A DNA stretch of 52,897 nt from Methanothrix sp. (GCF_026419855.1 NZ_JAOAKP010000006.1:1-52897), one strand, 5' to 3'; numbered from the stretch's first letter, positions 1 through 9,012 are shown. A program made the numbers and translations. The notes: a model not told the origin generated them from the letters alone.

Positions 1-119
1 TTATCCATTTGATGACTTGTTTGGAGAGGCACTGTTCCCGCTGTGTGCTCCTGGCGAATGAATGGGTGCATCCAGCAACCAGTATGCTTGGCCTCTAAGT
101 TGCTGAACACACAAGAGCG
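1..119 (+). mobile_element. MITE-like element, copy 1 (left end cut by window edge)
   Basis: This copy matches the elements at 12429, 31327 and 39591 over nearly its whole length. It ends in the terminal motif AAGAGCG; the opposite terminus (CGCTCTT) is only partly inside the window. It has no reading frame of note, so it must be mobilised in trans if it still moves. The 8 bases after it (120-127) would be the target duplication, but the matching left copy lies outside the window. Confidence 0.85.
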
Positions 120-122
120 ATA

Positions 123-140
123 CCCAATAGGGATTGAAAC
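123..140 (+). other. CRISPR-repeat-like fragment
   Basis: The 18 bases CCCAATAGGGATTGAAAC resemble the 3' half of archaeal CRISPR repeats, which commonly end in ATTGAAAC. Only one copy is visible, next to the end of the MITE-like element, so it could be the last repeat of an array lying left of the window or a relic split by the element. No second repeat spaced 60-75 bases away was seen, so an array is not called. Confidence 0.3.
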
Positions 141-203
141 CTCGTAAACGGTTAACGCTCTTGTTGACATATCGACTTATACATAATTACAACTTCAGTT
201 GTT

Positions 204-316
204 CGCTCTTGTGTTTTCAGCAACTTAGAGGCCAAGCAAGCTGATTGCCGGAAGCGCTCAGCAATTCTCCAAGAACGAACGACGGAATCTGGCAAGTCAT
301 CATATGGATATGAGCG
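204..316 (-). mobile_element. MITE-like element, copy 2 (diverged, inverted)
   Basis: Starting at CGCTCTTGTG (204) the sequence follows the minus-strand version of the element at 41651. It is near-identical to about 240, then carries many substitutions and some deletions, and ends with a recognisable terminus near 301-316 (CATATGGATATGAGCG against CAAATGGATAAGAGCG). It lies in inverted orientation to copy 1, with 84 bases between them. It looks like an old, decayed insertion. Confidence 0.7.
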
Positions 317-744
317 AAACACATTCGGAAAGGTCAGCCCCTTCGTATCAATTCAATGAAGATATACTACCGATTCCTACGCCACGCAGTTTATGAGAGC
401 ATATGGTGCCAGCGCTTTTACCAGTAAAAAAGTGCGAAATTCCCTTCCCCCGCACTGTTTCACCGGTGATTCTCAATCCGTGACCCTGATCGAGCCAGAC
501 TTTTCCCAAGCAGCCGATCGGTGCTCCACCTTCGTTGAGCGATATCGATGGGCAGTATCAATTTTTGTCTGATGCCCAGCAGCTTTGTTAATTGCTGTGA
601 ATCGCTTGCAGTTATTGCCTTTTGGCTCATCCACACGTCATAGATAGACTGTGCTATTTTCCCAGCATGGTGAAAGGTGACCTCCTCTCCGGCCTGAAGA
701 CCGGAGTCTGCGCCCTGCAACTCTCTATCAACACAGTTATCTGC
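317..744. other. Gene-poor stretch without a supported gene
   Basis: I see no gene here that I can support. A minus-strand frame of 86 codons (460-720) has no recognisable domain and no clear ribosome binding site, and its first codons lie inside the extragenic palindrome at 676-729. It may be a remnant of a decayed gene. Confidence 0.5.
676..729 (+). repeat. Extragenic palindrome (REP-like), copy 1
   Basis: The core is CTCCGG-CCTGAAGA-CCGGAG, a 6-bp perfect stem with an 8-base loop, preceded by GGTGAC and followed by a conserved TGCGCCCTGC tail. The same core and tail recur at 22263, 23400, 24347 and around 31297/31459. All copies are intergenic. Confidence 0.7.
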
Positions 745-1218
745 TCAGTTCAGCCTCCAGATTGTGTAGTTGAGGAATGCTGCAAAGCTCACCCATACGA
801 TGTATGGCACAAGAAGAACGCCAGCCTTTCGTGAGATCTCAAAGAATCCTTTCATGGTTATTACTATCGAGAGCCAGAGTGCAGCTATGACAAAAAGCGC
901 GTATAATGGCGATCGCAATCCGAAGAAAGCTCCGGACCATGAGATGTTAAGAATCAGCTGAACGCCGAACGGTATCAGGGCGCTCTTCAGGGGACCCGCT
1001 GATGGTCTTGATTCCAGGATCAGGAACAGCGATACGCCCATCAGCGTGTAGAGGAGAACCCAGACAACTCCTATGAACCATCCGGGCGGGGTGTACGGTG
1101 GTTTGACCAGCGTCGGGTACCACGTGGATACCGATAGATCGGTAAAGTACGACCCGAAGACGCCGGCAAGCTGGCAGATTGTTATGCACAGAACGAGCAG
1201 GACAGTTCTTTCTCTCAT
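745..1218 (-). CDS. tspO: TspO/MBR family tryptophan-rich membrane protein
   Basis: The product of about 157 residues has the five hydrophobic segments and the WYPTLVKPPYTPPGWFIG region near residues 33-50 typical of the TspO/MBR (translocator protein) family. Family members bind porphyrins and related ligands in the membrane; the role in methanogens is not settled. The ATG at 1218 was chosen over the TTG one codon upstream because GAGG lies at a suitable distance. The length matches the family (about 155-160). It stands alone, so context gives no further hint. Confidence 0.88.
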   Translation of the reverse strand: MRERTVLLVLCITICQLAGVFGSYFTDLSVSTWYPTLVKPPYTPPGWFIGVVWVLLYTLMGVSLFLILESRPSAGPLKSALIPFGVQLILNISWSGAFFGLRSPLYALFVIAALWLSIVITMKGFFEISRKAGVLLVPYIVWVSFAAFLNYTIWRLN

Positions 1219-1367
1219 CAAACCTCAAGTTATCTGAAATTCACGCCTTTTGCTGGGAATAGCTGACGTTTGGTATTCTCGGCTGGAGATCATGCGCGTT
1301 TGCGATCTGGATCTCTTTCCGTAGACGATATGCGTCAGCAGATCCGCGCCCCAGATAAATGCCTGGA

Positions 1368-1745
1368 TCAATCCTCCAGCCGGCACAGCTGACAGCTGTG
1401 ATGCCACTTGGGCTCAACCTGTATTCTGACAGGATTGTTCATGCTGTGCAAACCTGCTTTCATATCGTGGATAATCCCGCGCACCTCGTCCTTATCGCGG
1501 GATGTGATCCTTCCGACCTCCGTGCCCACAATGCCATGATGCCCCTCGGTCCTCTCGATCCTCACCACAGAATACTCCTGAGCTTCCTCGCTGTCACCGT
1601 CGCCGAGATACAGGAGATCTCCGTGGTAAAAGCCGTAGCAGAGGGGCCATGTGTGCTCTGTCATCGCCTTGATGAGATCATCCTCGCTCTCCACCTCCAT
1701 GAAGGAGAATATTCGGTCCGGGTGTTTCATCTGATGAACCTCCAT
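1368..1745 (-). CDS. Hypothetical protein, paired with the gene upstream
   Basis: I do not recognise this family. The 125-residue product is soluble and acidic, with a glycine-rich centre (YGFYHGDLLYLGDGDSEEA), and ends in a CQLC motif. It starts at an ATG inside the last codons of the preceding gene (19-base overlap), which suggests translational coupling and a shared job. Confidence 0.65.
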   Translation of the reverse strand: MEVHQMKHPDRIFSFMEVESEDDLIKAMTEHTWPLCYGFYHGDLLYLGDGDSEEAQEYSVVRIERTEGHHGIVGTEVGRITSRDKDEVRGIIHDMKAGLHSMNNPVRIQVEPKWHHSCQLCRLED

Positions 1746-2494
1746 CTCGATCTGACCATCGATGCTAGCTTGGGGTTTTTGAAGCCCATATATATCTCAG
1801 GATCTGTCGTGAACCCTATGAAGGGATCGATAGAGCCCTCCTCCATGTTGGCCACCCATATCTGCACACCCTTCTCATCGAGAAGGCCCGCATGCTCCTG
1901 GTAGAACGCCATGAATGGCCCCAGGCTCTCCTCATGCGGTACGATTGCGGCCATCCCATCGTAAAGCTCGGAGGCGAGGACGCACTCCTCCACATCGAGC
2001 ATGCTGATCCTCGGATATACAAGAACCTCCAGCCGGTCCTCTCCCTTCACGAAAGAGAGCCTGCCTGGTTGCATATGGGATAGCGAGTACCCGGCTCTCA
2101 TGAGAAAGTCTCTCGTCAGGTCCTGCAGGTTGGAGCGAACGAGCTCGAGCAGCTCGTCCCTCGATCCTTTAAATATCTCGTATGCTCTCTCGAAGTCGGG
2201 ACGATCGTACTTTCCGGATAGCGGGAAGTGGAATATCCTTCCGTGCATCACTATGAAGCTGTCAAGCTTCGGGGTGTCCTGAAAGACTGGATGTCCGCTC
2301 ATTATGCTCGAGAATATGCCGGGCGCCGGCCTCTCTCCAACCATTCTTCTCAGGATGTCCATCTCGGCATCGCTCAGGCGCGCCTCACGGATCGCCTGAT
2401 AGATCCTGTGAAGGAGCTCGCATCTCGCGATGATTCCCCTCTCTTTAATGAGACTGTTTATCCTCTCCCCTATAAGCCCTATCTTGTCTGTCAT
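1727..2494 (-). CDS. Hypothetical protein of 255 residues
   Basis: The function is unknown to me. The product is soluble, helical in its first 70 residues (charged, heptad-like), then mixed. Residues 140-200 (SLSHMQPGRLSFVKGEDRLE, then VLVYPRISML) have the alternating pattern of a small alpha/beta domain, conceivably nuclease-like, but no catalytic motif can be assigned. It is first in a two-gene unit with the overlapping gene at 1368-1745. Confidence 0.7.
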   Translation of the reverse strand: MTDKIGLIGERINSLIKERGIIARCELLHRIYQAIREARLSDAEMDILRRMVGERPAPGIFSSIMSGHPVFQDTPKLDSFIVMHGRIFHFPLSGKYDRPDFERAYEIFKGSRDELLELVRSNLQDLTRDFLMRAGYSLSHMQPGRLSFVKGEDRLEVLVYPRISMLDVEECVLASELYDGMAAIVPHEESLGPFMAFYQEHAGLLDEKGVQIWVANMEEGSIDPFIGFTTDPEIYMGFKNPKLASMVRSRWRFIR

Positions 2495-2579
2495 GATCTC
2501 ATGAAGGCTCCTTTATCGATTTTTGCCCTTAAGCTGCGCATGCTACCTTCTTATACACTCTGCAGGAGAGCAGAATTCG

Positions 2580-3548
2580 TTATATCTGAGAAACAACTCT
2601 GGGCTGCATCTCCTGGATAGCAGCGAGCTCTGCCCTCAGCTCTCCCATCTTTGCCACCCTCTCGGCGAATGCATTGTGTCTGTGTATGCTCTCCTCGTTT
2701 ATCTGTTTCAGCGTGACGACCGCGTCATCTGGGAGATCGGTGAACGCAGCGACGACCCTCTGGGCCATCTCCCTGACGCAGTCCTCCACGAACATCGGGT
2801 TCATGTGCGCCCTCGATACGACAAGAGCCTCATCAGGACGCTTCAGCAGGCCGTAGACCTTTGAGGACATAGACTCCTCTATGATTCTTATTATGCGATC
2901 TATGGAGACGCACTTCCTGTCGCTGACCTCTATCGATATGCTCCCGCGGCCCCGCTGGTTGTGCGTGGCCACTGGAACCCTCTCAAGGAAGCTCTCGACT
3001 GCATCCGCATTGAGCCCAAGGTTGAGGAGATCTCTCCGCATCTGCTCCCTGACTATCTCCTGGGCGCAGGGGCATGCTGTGGTGCCGATGACCTCAGCGC
3101 CGACGAGCTTTTTGATGTGTGGATCAGGGAAGGTCGTGGCTCTAGCCTCCGCGAAGATGTCCACCACCTCCTGGCAGTTCACCTTTGTCGCAGGGGTCTG
3201 CCGCTTCACTATGTACTCGCTCTTCATCTTCACCTCAGCCCTAGTTGCATACTCATGCCGCTCGAGCAGACGCAGGGCAATCTTGCCGCATAGCTCCTCT
3301 ATCTCGTAAACCGGCCTCGAGATCTCCTCCTCCAGAACTTCATCGATTGCCTCGGTGTTCCTCGAGAGGTTCGCGCCCTTCCTGCTCGATGGCAGATCCA
3401 CAAACACCTCAAAGTTCGATATGAGAACGATGGGCCTCTCGCCGCTCCTTTCGACCTTCACGAGCTTCTTCACTCCCGTCACCCCGACCCTTGTGAGGTT
3501 GATCGGGTACGCGGGGTGACAGGCCTGAACATCCGGCAATCTCTCCAA
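2580..3548 (-). CDS. mptA: GTP cyclohydrolase MptA (type IB/IV)
   Basis: The 322-residue product matches the archaeal FolE2/MptA family from the N-terminal LPDVQ and [12 protein letters not shown] to the C-terminal half. MptA is a metal-dependent (Fe2+) GTP cyclohydrolase that opens the methanopterin pathway by making 7,8-dihydroneopterin 2',3'-cyclic phosphate. Conserved features include the [10 protein letters not shown] segment around residues 155-165 and [13 protein letters not shown] near 195-207. The start appears to be a TTG at 3548 with GGAG upstream. The length is normal for the family. The unknown gene at 3560-3902 precedes it by 11 bases and may be co-transcribed. Confidence 0.93.
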   Translation of the reverse strand: MERLPDVQACHPAYPINLTRVGVTGVKKLVKVERSGERPIVLISNFEVFVDLPSSRKGANLSRNTEAIDEVLEEEISRPVYEIEELCGKIALRLLERHEYATRAEVKMKSEYIVKRQTPATKVNCQEVVDIFAEARATTFPDPHIKKLVGAEVIGTTACPCAQEIVREQMRRDLLNLGLNADAVESFLERVPVATHNQRGRGSISIEVSDRKCVSIDRIIRIIEESMSSKVYGLLKRPDEALVVSRAHMNPMFVEDCVREMAQRVVAAFTDLPDDAVVTLKQINEESIHRHNAFAERVAKMGELRAELAAIQEMQPRVVSQI

Positions 3549-3559
3549 CTCGCTCCACC

Positions 3560-3904
3560 CTATTCCTCATCCAGGCCGAGCTCATCCATCAGCAACAGGA
3601 GCCTGTCGACCTCCTCAAGAAGCTCATCGAGCATCTCCGAGATCCGGCAATCTCTCTCGTTTATGCCATCAAGAATGGACTCAAGCTCGGCCCGAACACT
3701 ATCATCATAGCCTGTGAGCATCAGCTCACGAAGCTGCCTCTCGATATAATCTGGATCATGCATGTGTTTGTCCTCACAGTAAAACCTGAGCCAAAGATAT
3801 TTGAGCCTTTTCTGATGGGTGCACTGCAAGATCGCAGCTCTGCAATCAATTATAGGAAAAGCAGGCAGAAGATCCTTCTCGTAGGGGAAGAGGAAGTCAC
3901 TCAA
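3560..3904 (-). CDS. Small hypothetical protein, acidic C-terminal helix
   Basis: I do not recognise this 114-residue product. The first half is mixed with several aromatic residues and three cysteines. The second half is strongly acidic and leucine-rich ([20 protein letters not shown]), probably a coiled coil. The likely start is a TTG that overlaps the stop of the deacetylase-family gene upstream, and mptA follows after 11 bases, so it sits in a tight operon. Confidence 0.6.
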   Translation of the reverse strand: MSDFLFPYEKDLLPAFPIIDCRAAILQCTHQKRLKYLWLRFYCEDKHMHDPDYIERQLRELMLTGYDDSVRAELESILDGINERDCRISEMLDELLEEVDRLLLLMDELGLDEE

Positions 3905-4655
3905 ATCCCGAAATGAAGCTCCTTATGCAGTATCTCAGATCCTGATGGTACCCGCCCTCGAGAACAGCAAATCTGCGTCCACCGCATCTATCCTCAGATG
4001 CGTCTCTTATCAGGGAACCGATCTTCATGTAGTCATCTATATCGAGTATGCCGCCCCAGTCCAGGCGGTACGTGTCAAATCCGGCTGATACGCATATGAT
4101 ATCATACTCGTGGGATTCGAGCGCCTTCTCCACCTGCTCGATGTATCCCCCGCTCTCGAGCTTTATGTAATCGAAGTTCGCGTCGATGGCGCCGATGTTG
4201 ACGACGCTGACATCCGGATCCCATCGAAATATGCTCACAGTGCCGTCGCCGAAGTGCAGGTCGATGTCCAGGATCAGGAGCCTCCTGACATGCTTCCTGA
4301 TCGCCTTCACAGCTATGGCGATGTTGTTGAAGAAGCACATACCCCATGAGTGATCAGCGGATGCATGATGCCCTGGCGGGCGGATAAGCCCGAAGGCCGG
4401 CTCCATCATGGAGATCCTAGCGGCTGCAACGGCGCCGCCCGCTGCAAGAGCCGCAGCCTCATAGAGCCCTCTCAGCCTAACACGCTCGATGTGACCTTCG
4501 GTATGGACCGCCGATATCTCCGCGTGGCTCGCCGGAGCCGGCTCGAAAAACTCGTAGCCGGAGAGCTCCTGAGCCGCAAGTCTGACCCTGTCGGGATGCT
4601 CAACAGGATTTGTGGGGTACCGCCCCTCAAAGCCCCTGCTGTATACGATGATCAT
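3897..4655 (-). CDS. Histone deacetylase superfamily protein
   Basis: The product carries the family signature: RPPGHHA at residues 92-98 (tandem histidines of the charge relay), DIDLHFGDG at 130-138 (zinc and potassium ligands), GFDTYRLDWGG and a final EGGYH. Members remove acetyl groups from lysines, polyamines or other amides. The open frame continues upstream to 4808, but the ATG at 4655 has a GAGGAG ribosome site and the conserved domain begins there, giving 252 residues, short for the family. It overlaps the small gene downstream and belongs to a unit running towards mptA. The substrate is unknown. Confidence 0.85.
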   Translation of the reverse strand: MIIVYSRGFEGRYPTNPVEHPDRVRLAAQELSGYEFFEPAPASHAEISAVHTEGHIERVRLRGLYEAAALAAGGAVAAARISMMEPAFGLIRPPGHHASADHSWGMCFFNNIAIAVKAIRKHVRRLLILDIDLHFGDGTVSIFRWDPDVSVVNIGAIDANFDYIKLESGGYIEQVEKALESHEYDIICVSAGFDTYRLDWGGILDIDDYMKIGSLIRDASEDRCGGRRFAVLEGGYHQDLRYCIRSFISGFE

Positions 4656-4798
4656 CTCTGAGCTCCTCAATCCAGCAGCCGCATAAGCGATATCAAAAGC
4701 ATGTGGAATTCGCGATGCCAATCTCTGCGAATGCCAACACTGAAAAATACTGCCACCGACCAGGATCTCAATCAGGCTGGAGGCAGCAGGAATCCGAC

Positions 4799-5419
4799 TC
4801 AGACGCACGGGAGCGTCAGCGGCGGATTCTCCCCGACCTCTATCTCTTCGCGTATATTGACCTCGCCTATATAGAGGCCGCCCATGAGCATATTGGTTGT
4901 CTTGTCGGTTTTGTTGACGAACCTCGCCCCTATCCTGGCAGTGCCGTGGAGGTACGAGTTGATCTGATAGAGCGAGACGTTCTCGCTCTGGTATATGGTG
5001 GTGTCCTTGACGAGATCTCTTATCGATGAATAGCTCTCTGAGACCACGCTGCCGATATCATAGTTCTTTGCGCATAGCGCGTTTTTCAGATCGCTCTCAG
5101 ATGGGCCCTCTGAGTATGGATGGTACTCGAAGTAGCCCCATTCGTTGAAGTACATCTCGCTCTCATCAGATGTGTTGCTGCTCCAGAAGTCGATCGTCTG
5201 CCTTCTGGAGACGGTCCCGCTGCCTCTCGTCCCGACAACAAGCTTCTGTCCCTTGAACCCATAATCTGTCTCGTATATTTTTGTCTCGTCCATGTATCCG
5301 TTGACAAACAGATATGAGTGCTGTGTCAGAGTGCGGTTGCCTCCGCCGGATGCAGGGCACATGCTGAGACATATCAGGACCAGCATGAGCACCGAAACCA
5401 CGGCAAGGAGACGATTCAT
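4799..5419 (-). CDS. Exported hypothetical protein
   Basis: The ATG at 5419, preceded by GAGAGAGG, opens with a typical signal peptide: MNRLL, a hydrophobic core, then a possible lipobox-like cysteine before SGGG. The mature part of about 180 residues is rich in Ser, Thr, Tyr and Asn with several N-glycosylation sequons (NRT, NTS, NVS, NKT), as expected of an archaeal surface protein. No catalytic motif is visible. It is divergent from the thioredoxin-like gene at 5593. Confidence 0.7.
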   Translation of the reverse strand: MNRLLAVVSVLMLVLICLSMCPASGGGNRTLTQHSYLFVNGYMDETKIYETDYGFKGQKLVVGTRGSGTVSRRQTIDFWSSNTSDESEMYFNEWGYFEYHPYSEGPSESDLKNALCAKNYDIGSVVSESYSSIRDLVKDTTIYQSENVSLYQINSYLHGTARIGARFVNKTDKTTNMLMGGLYIGEVNIREEIEVGENPPLTLPCV

Positions 5420-5592
5420 AACAGAGACCTCTCTCAGATTTCGTTTGAGTGACATGCGATCCACAGCATCTCCTTGATCTGAACGAATAGATACTTTGCG
5501 GTCCGCTTCATATCCATATATGTTGAACCGAAATTGATTTATGTGGATCCACGAAAGCAGAGCTGGTGCGGAGAGACCGCACTGGGGGTCGT

Positions 5593-6108
5593 ATGTTGAA
5601 GCCATACAGCTTTATGGCGGTTCTGCTGGTGCTCTCACTCTCAGCGATGGGGGCAGAGCATTCTGTCGGCACTGGAAAGGATGACTGGTGGACATCCTAT
5701 CCTGATGATAATACCAATGCAGGCGGCTCCGTTAACCATCCTGAGTGGGTTCTGAATGCGCTGAAGGAGCGGCCAGTCCTGATTTTCGTGCATCTGAACT
5801 GCGATTACTGTGCACCACAGAAGGAGGCAATCGATAAGGTCATGCAGGAGTACTCCGGGGATGTGACGCTCTTCGATCTTTCCGGGGATTCTGATGCACG
5901 CGCTGCTGATGCCATCGTCTACGACCCAGACGGCGGAAGGGCACTCGTGCCGCTAACAGTGGTCATCACCCTGGTGAATGATAATGGCGATGTGAAGGTT
6001 GGATGGCACAGCTCTGAGGATATCACTGGCGAGGAATGGATCAGGTCGTACCTGGACGATGCGATCGCTCTTTACAGGGAGAACATAGGCGGCTGGGCTG
6101 GAGCCTGA
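5593..6108 (+). CDS. Secreted thioredoxin-like protein with CxxC
   Basis: The product has a cleavable signal peptide (residues 1-21, ending AMGA) and a thioredoxin-like fold with the active-site pair C70-D-Y-C73 after the strand PVLIFVHLN. A cis-proline-type segment (LVPLTVVI) follows about 50 residues later. It should act outside the membrane in disulfide exchange or maturation of surface or heme proteins. The ATG at 5593 follows TGGGGG and gives a proper signal peptide, unlike the GTG at 5566. Its stop overlaps the start of the CcdA-type gene, so the two are coupled. Confidence 0.82.
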   Translation: MLKPYSFMAVLLVLSLSAMGAEHSVGTGKDDWWTSYPDDNTNAGGSVNHPEWVLNALKERPVLIFVHLNCDYCAPQKEAIDKVMQEYSGDVTLFDLSGDSDARAADAIVYDPDGGRALVPLTVVITLVNDNGDVKVGWHSSEDITGEEWIRSYLDDAIALYRENIGGWAGA

Positions 6109-7355
6109 TGAGATCGATCCATTATTTTTTGGCGATCCTGATGCTGTGCTTCACTGCGGAGGCTGCAGCGGAGAGCATAGATGGACAATCACTTCTTTAC
6201 ATCACAAACATAGAGAGTCCGATATGCAGGGAGTGCGAGGAGGTGCTCCACGCACAGACCGCTGAGATCGCAAGGCTCGCGGCAGAGCATCCTGATGTGG
6301 ATATTCTCACGATAAATATACGGAAGAATCCATACTCACCGAACGGCAGTTCTCTTGCCGTCTCGTGGTGGGGGGTAAATGTGACATGGCCCTGGATGGA
6401 GGACTTCCAGCCTTATCCGGCTGCTGGACGATACATGGACTACTGGTCCTCGGGCACGGGCTTCTCGAACCCGACGATAATAATATTGAACTCCGATGGC
6501 GATGTAGTCAGGGTCTATCGCGTCTACCAGATAGGCAGAGGGCTGATTGACGGCGTACAGAGTTCTGAGAAGCTCTACGCAGATCTGAAAAGCGCTGATG
6601 AAAAGAGCTCGGGCTGGCTTTCAGTCTCGAGCGCCGGGACTTCTGCCATCGGGATGTTTGCGCTCGGGATAATGACATCGCTATCTCCATGCTCAGTGGC
6701 GCTCCTCGCGGCTCTCTTCTCGTACATACTTTCCAGAAAGAGGCGTGAGGGGAGCGCAGGAGATTACAGAGAGGGCCTGGCGATTGGTCTCTCGTTTACA
6801 ATCGGCATGGCAGCAGTGTTTTTTGTGATCGGTCTCTTCGTATCCCAGCTCGGCATCTTCATGCGCAGCTCCAGGTTCTTCGATCTCGCTGCTGGAGTGC
6901 TCCTGATCGTGCTGGGAATGAACAGCATCAGTCCCCTGGGCGAGATCGTGGGCTCGATCTTCAGCTTCAGGCGCTCTGAGAAGAGCTACCTGGAGCGTGC
7001 GATCAACATATCCTTGAGAATATTCGAGCAGTCCTCGATGCTGGGCGCATTCTTCCTCGGAGCATTCTTCTCTCTTGGCTGGGCTCCCTGCGCTATATCG
7101 CTTGTGTTTCCGGTGATAATCTGGCTCCTCTCCCAGGAGGTCTCGCCACTTGGAGGCGGGATCATGCTCTTCATCTTCGGCCTCGGACACGGGGTGCCTG
7201 TGATACCGATGGCTGCGCTCTCTAGGTCGGCTGCAGCAAAAATTGCGGACAGATACATATCGGCAGGCGGCTACATCACTAAGATCTTCGGGCTTCTTGT
7301 TATAACGCTAGGAGTGCTGTTCGCAGCAAGATATTTTGGGTATGCGTTATGGTGA
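6108..7355 (+). CDS. CcdA/DsbD-type thiol transporter with N-terminal thioredoxin-like domain
   Basis: Starting at the ATG that overlaps the previous stop (TGATG), the 415-residue product has a signal peptide, an extracytoplasmic thioredoxin-like domain with C40-R-E-C43, then from about residue 175 a six-helix CcdA/DsbD transmembrane domain. The paired membrane motifs SPCSVALLAALF (194-205) and GWAPCAISL (324-332) carry the cysteines that pass electrons across the membrane. Known relatives shuttle reducing power from cytoplasmic thioredoxin to extracytoplasmic partners. The coupled gene upstream encodes a likely partner. Confidence 0.88.
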   Translation: MRSIHYFLAILMLCFTAEAAAESIDGQSLLYITNIESPICRECEEVLHAQTAEIARLAAEHPDVDILTINIRKNPYSPNGSSLAVSWWGVNVTWPWMEDFQPYPAAGRYMDYWSSGTGFSNPTIIILNSDGDVVRVYRVYQIGRGLIDGVQSSEKLYADLKSADEKSSGWLSVSSAGTSAIGMFALGIMTSLSPCSVALLAALFSYILSRKRREGSAGDYREGLAIGLSFTIGMAAVFFVIGLFVSQLGIFMRSSRFFDLAAGVLLIVLGMNSISPLGEIVGSIFSFRRSEKSYLERAINISLRIFEQSSMLGAFFLGAFFSLGWAPCAISLVFPVIIWLLSQEVSPLGGGIMLFIFGLGHGVPVIPMAALSRSAAAKIADRYISAGGYITKIFGLLVITLGVLFAARYFGYALW

Positions 7356-7610
7356 TGAACATAGCTCAAAATAGCCATATGCCATCTATGCCTTGAATCC
7401 CTGCGGCAAATGGTGGAATCCTGCAGACGCTAAAAGATTCTGAGTTCGGCAGCTTGAAGGACAAAATCAGAGGCTCATGAGGTCGAATCGTCGGATATGC
7501 GAACTCTGGTATCTCCAATCAGTGGCGGTAGACAGTGTCTTTTTCCACGAAATTACCGTTTCGCTGGATCACCGGCTTGAGACAAATCAAAAGCTTGCAA
7601 TTACCCACGC

Positions 7611-8363
7611 TTACTGCAGCGAGTTCCTCGACTGATGCTCCGAGACCACCCTGGCGATCCGGACAAACTCATCGACACTCAGATCCTCAGGCCTTGCCTC
7701 AAGTATCGCTGGATCGAGATCTAGCATAACCTCATCAGCAACGCCTATTGACGCCAGCGCGTTCTTGACCTTCTTTCTCCTCTTGGTGAAGAGATCCCTG
7801 CTTATAGCGGAGAACATCGATTCGTCGACCTGCTCCCTGTCAGCCCTTGGCCTGAATCTGACAACAGATGAGCTGACATGCGGCATTGGCCTGAACGCGG
7901 ACCTGGGCACGGTCTCGAGAATCTCGACATCAGCGTAGTATGAGACATTCACGCTCAGCCTGCCGTAATCCCTGGTGCCGGGGGATGCGAGCATCCTCTC
8001 CACGAACTCCCTCTGGTACATGAGCACCATGAGATCGAAGGGATTCCTGAGCAGCCTCAGCGTTATCTTTGTAGAGATGTGATAGGGAAGGTTCGATACC
8101 ACCTTGTTGTACTCCGGCAGATCCACACGGAGCGCATCGCCCTGGATCACCTCAACGTTGGGGAACCTGTCCTCAACGTAACGGGCGAGATCTGGATCCG
8201 CCTCTATCGCGTAAACCCTGCCAGCTCTTGCAGCCAAGAACTCCGTCAGGCTCCCCCTGCCGGGTCCTATCTCCAGCACCCTGTCGGCGGGCGATATATC
8301 AGCGTAGCCAGCTATCCTCTCAGCGATCCCTCTGTCCACAAGAAAATGCTGCCCTGCCTTCAT
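7611..8363 (-). CDS. ksgA: 16S rRNA dimethyladenosine transferase
   Basis: This is the KsgA/Dim1 enzyme, which uses SAM to dimethylate two adjacent adenosines in the 3'-terminal helix of 16S rRNA during small-subunit assembly. The sequence shows GQHFLVD at the N-terminus, the SAM loop LEIGPGRGSLTEFL, the acidic residue in AIEAD and the catalytic SNLPYHIS. It has 250 residues, normal for archaea. An ATG with GGAGGCGGG just upstream fixes the start. It ends the conserved archaeal run L21e, Rpo4, DUF655, KsgA. Confidence 0.95.
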   Translation of the reverse strand: MKAGQHFLVDRGIAERIAGYADISPADRVLEIGPGRGSLTEFLAARAGRVYAIEADPDLARYVEDRFPNVEVIQGDALRVDLPEYNKVVSNLPYHISTKITLRLLRNPFDLMVLMYQREFVERMLASPGTRDYGRLSVNVSYYADVEILETVPRSAFRPMPHVSSSVVRFRPRADREQVDESMFSAISRDLFTKRRKKVKNALASIGVADEVMLDLDPAILEARPEDLSVDEFVRIARVVSEHQSRNSLQ

Positions 8364-8399
8364 CCCGCCTCCTGTGAGATTTCTCCGCTCCGCATATGC

Positions 8400-9005
8400 T
8401 CACGGTCTTCTGCGGGCCTCGACAGGCTTCGGCTCCTTCGGCTCTGCCGTGAACACCCTGTACTTGATCCGGTCGTCCATGAGCTCCTCTTCAATGCGCT
8501 TCGCGATGAGCTTCTCAGGATTGTGCAGACCCTTCACTCTCTCAGACAGATCTTTAAAGCTCTTGAAAGGGCCTTTTTTACGTTCGTTGAGTATGGCCCA
8601 CATGAGCTTTTTCCCTATGCCCGGGAGCAGCTCAAGACCGTGCATTCTAGTTGTGATCGGCCCAGCCTCGTTGAAGTACCTGATGAACCTCTCCTCGTTA
8701 TCGAGCACTATCTTCTGTATCTCATACCCGAGCTCGAGCTTGGCGCTGTTTGTGAGATCGCTGTAGCTGATTCTCCTGTTCACGCGCTCGATGACATCAC
8801 GTGTTGTCAGATTCACGCGCTGCCCGACCGTCGGGACGACCCCCTCCTTTGGGGTCATCTCCATGAGAACGAAATTTCCCTCGCCCACTGCCTGAACAAG
8901 CGGCCGCTTCTGGTAGCTTGTTATGGCCTCCGAGACGTGCCCGTAGGGGAGATAGTCGAGTATCCTGGCTACTGTTTCCCTCTTCGGAGGCCTGACATCG
9001 GGCAA
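8400..9005 (-). CDS. DUF655 family nucleic-acid-binding protein
   Basis: The product matches the archaeal DUF655 family: an N-terminal OB-like part (ARILDYLPYGH to LTTRDVIERV) and a C-terminal helix-hairpin-helix (LELLPGIGKKLMWAILNER, about residues 122-140). Together these suggest RNA or DNA binding. The gene is conserved between rpo4 and ksgA across euryarchaea, hinting at a role in ribosome or tRNA metabolism, but no activity is established. The start is a TTG 7 bases after the rpo4 stop. Confidence 0.9.
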   Translation of the reverse strand: MPDVRPPKRETVARILDYLPYGHVSEAITSYQKRPLVQAVGEGNFVLMEMTPKEGVVPTVGQRVNLTTRDVIERVNRRISYSDLTNSAKLELGYEIQKIVLDNEERFIRYFNEAGPITTRMHGLELLPGIGKKLMWAILNERKKGPFKSFKDLSERVKGLHNPEKLIAKRIEEELMDDRIKYRVFTAEPKEPKPVEARRRP

Positions 9006-9012
9006 GAGAGAT

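Noticed and set aside
120-203. A CRISPR array at the left edge
   Set aside because: Only one repeat-like fragment is visible and no second repeat or cas gene lies in the window.
460-720. 86-codon minus-strand frame
   Set aside because: Its start lies in a REP-like palindrome, there is no clear ribosome site and no recognisable family. It may be a relic, but I cannot support a gene.
4656-4808. N-terminal extension of the deacetylase-family protein
   Set aside because: It precedes the conserved domain, and the ATG at 4655 has a good ribosome site.
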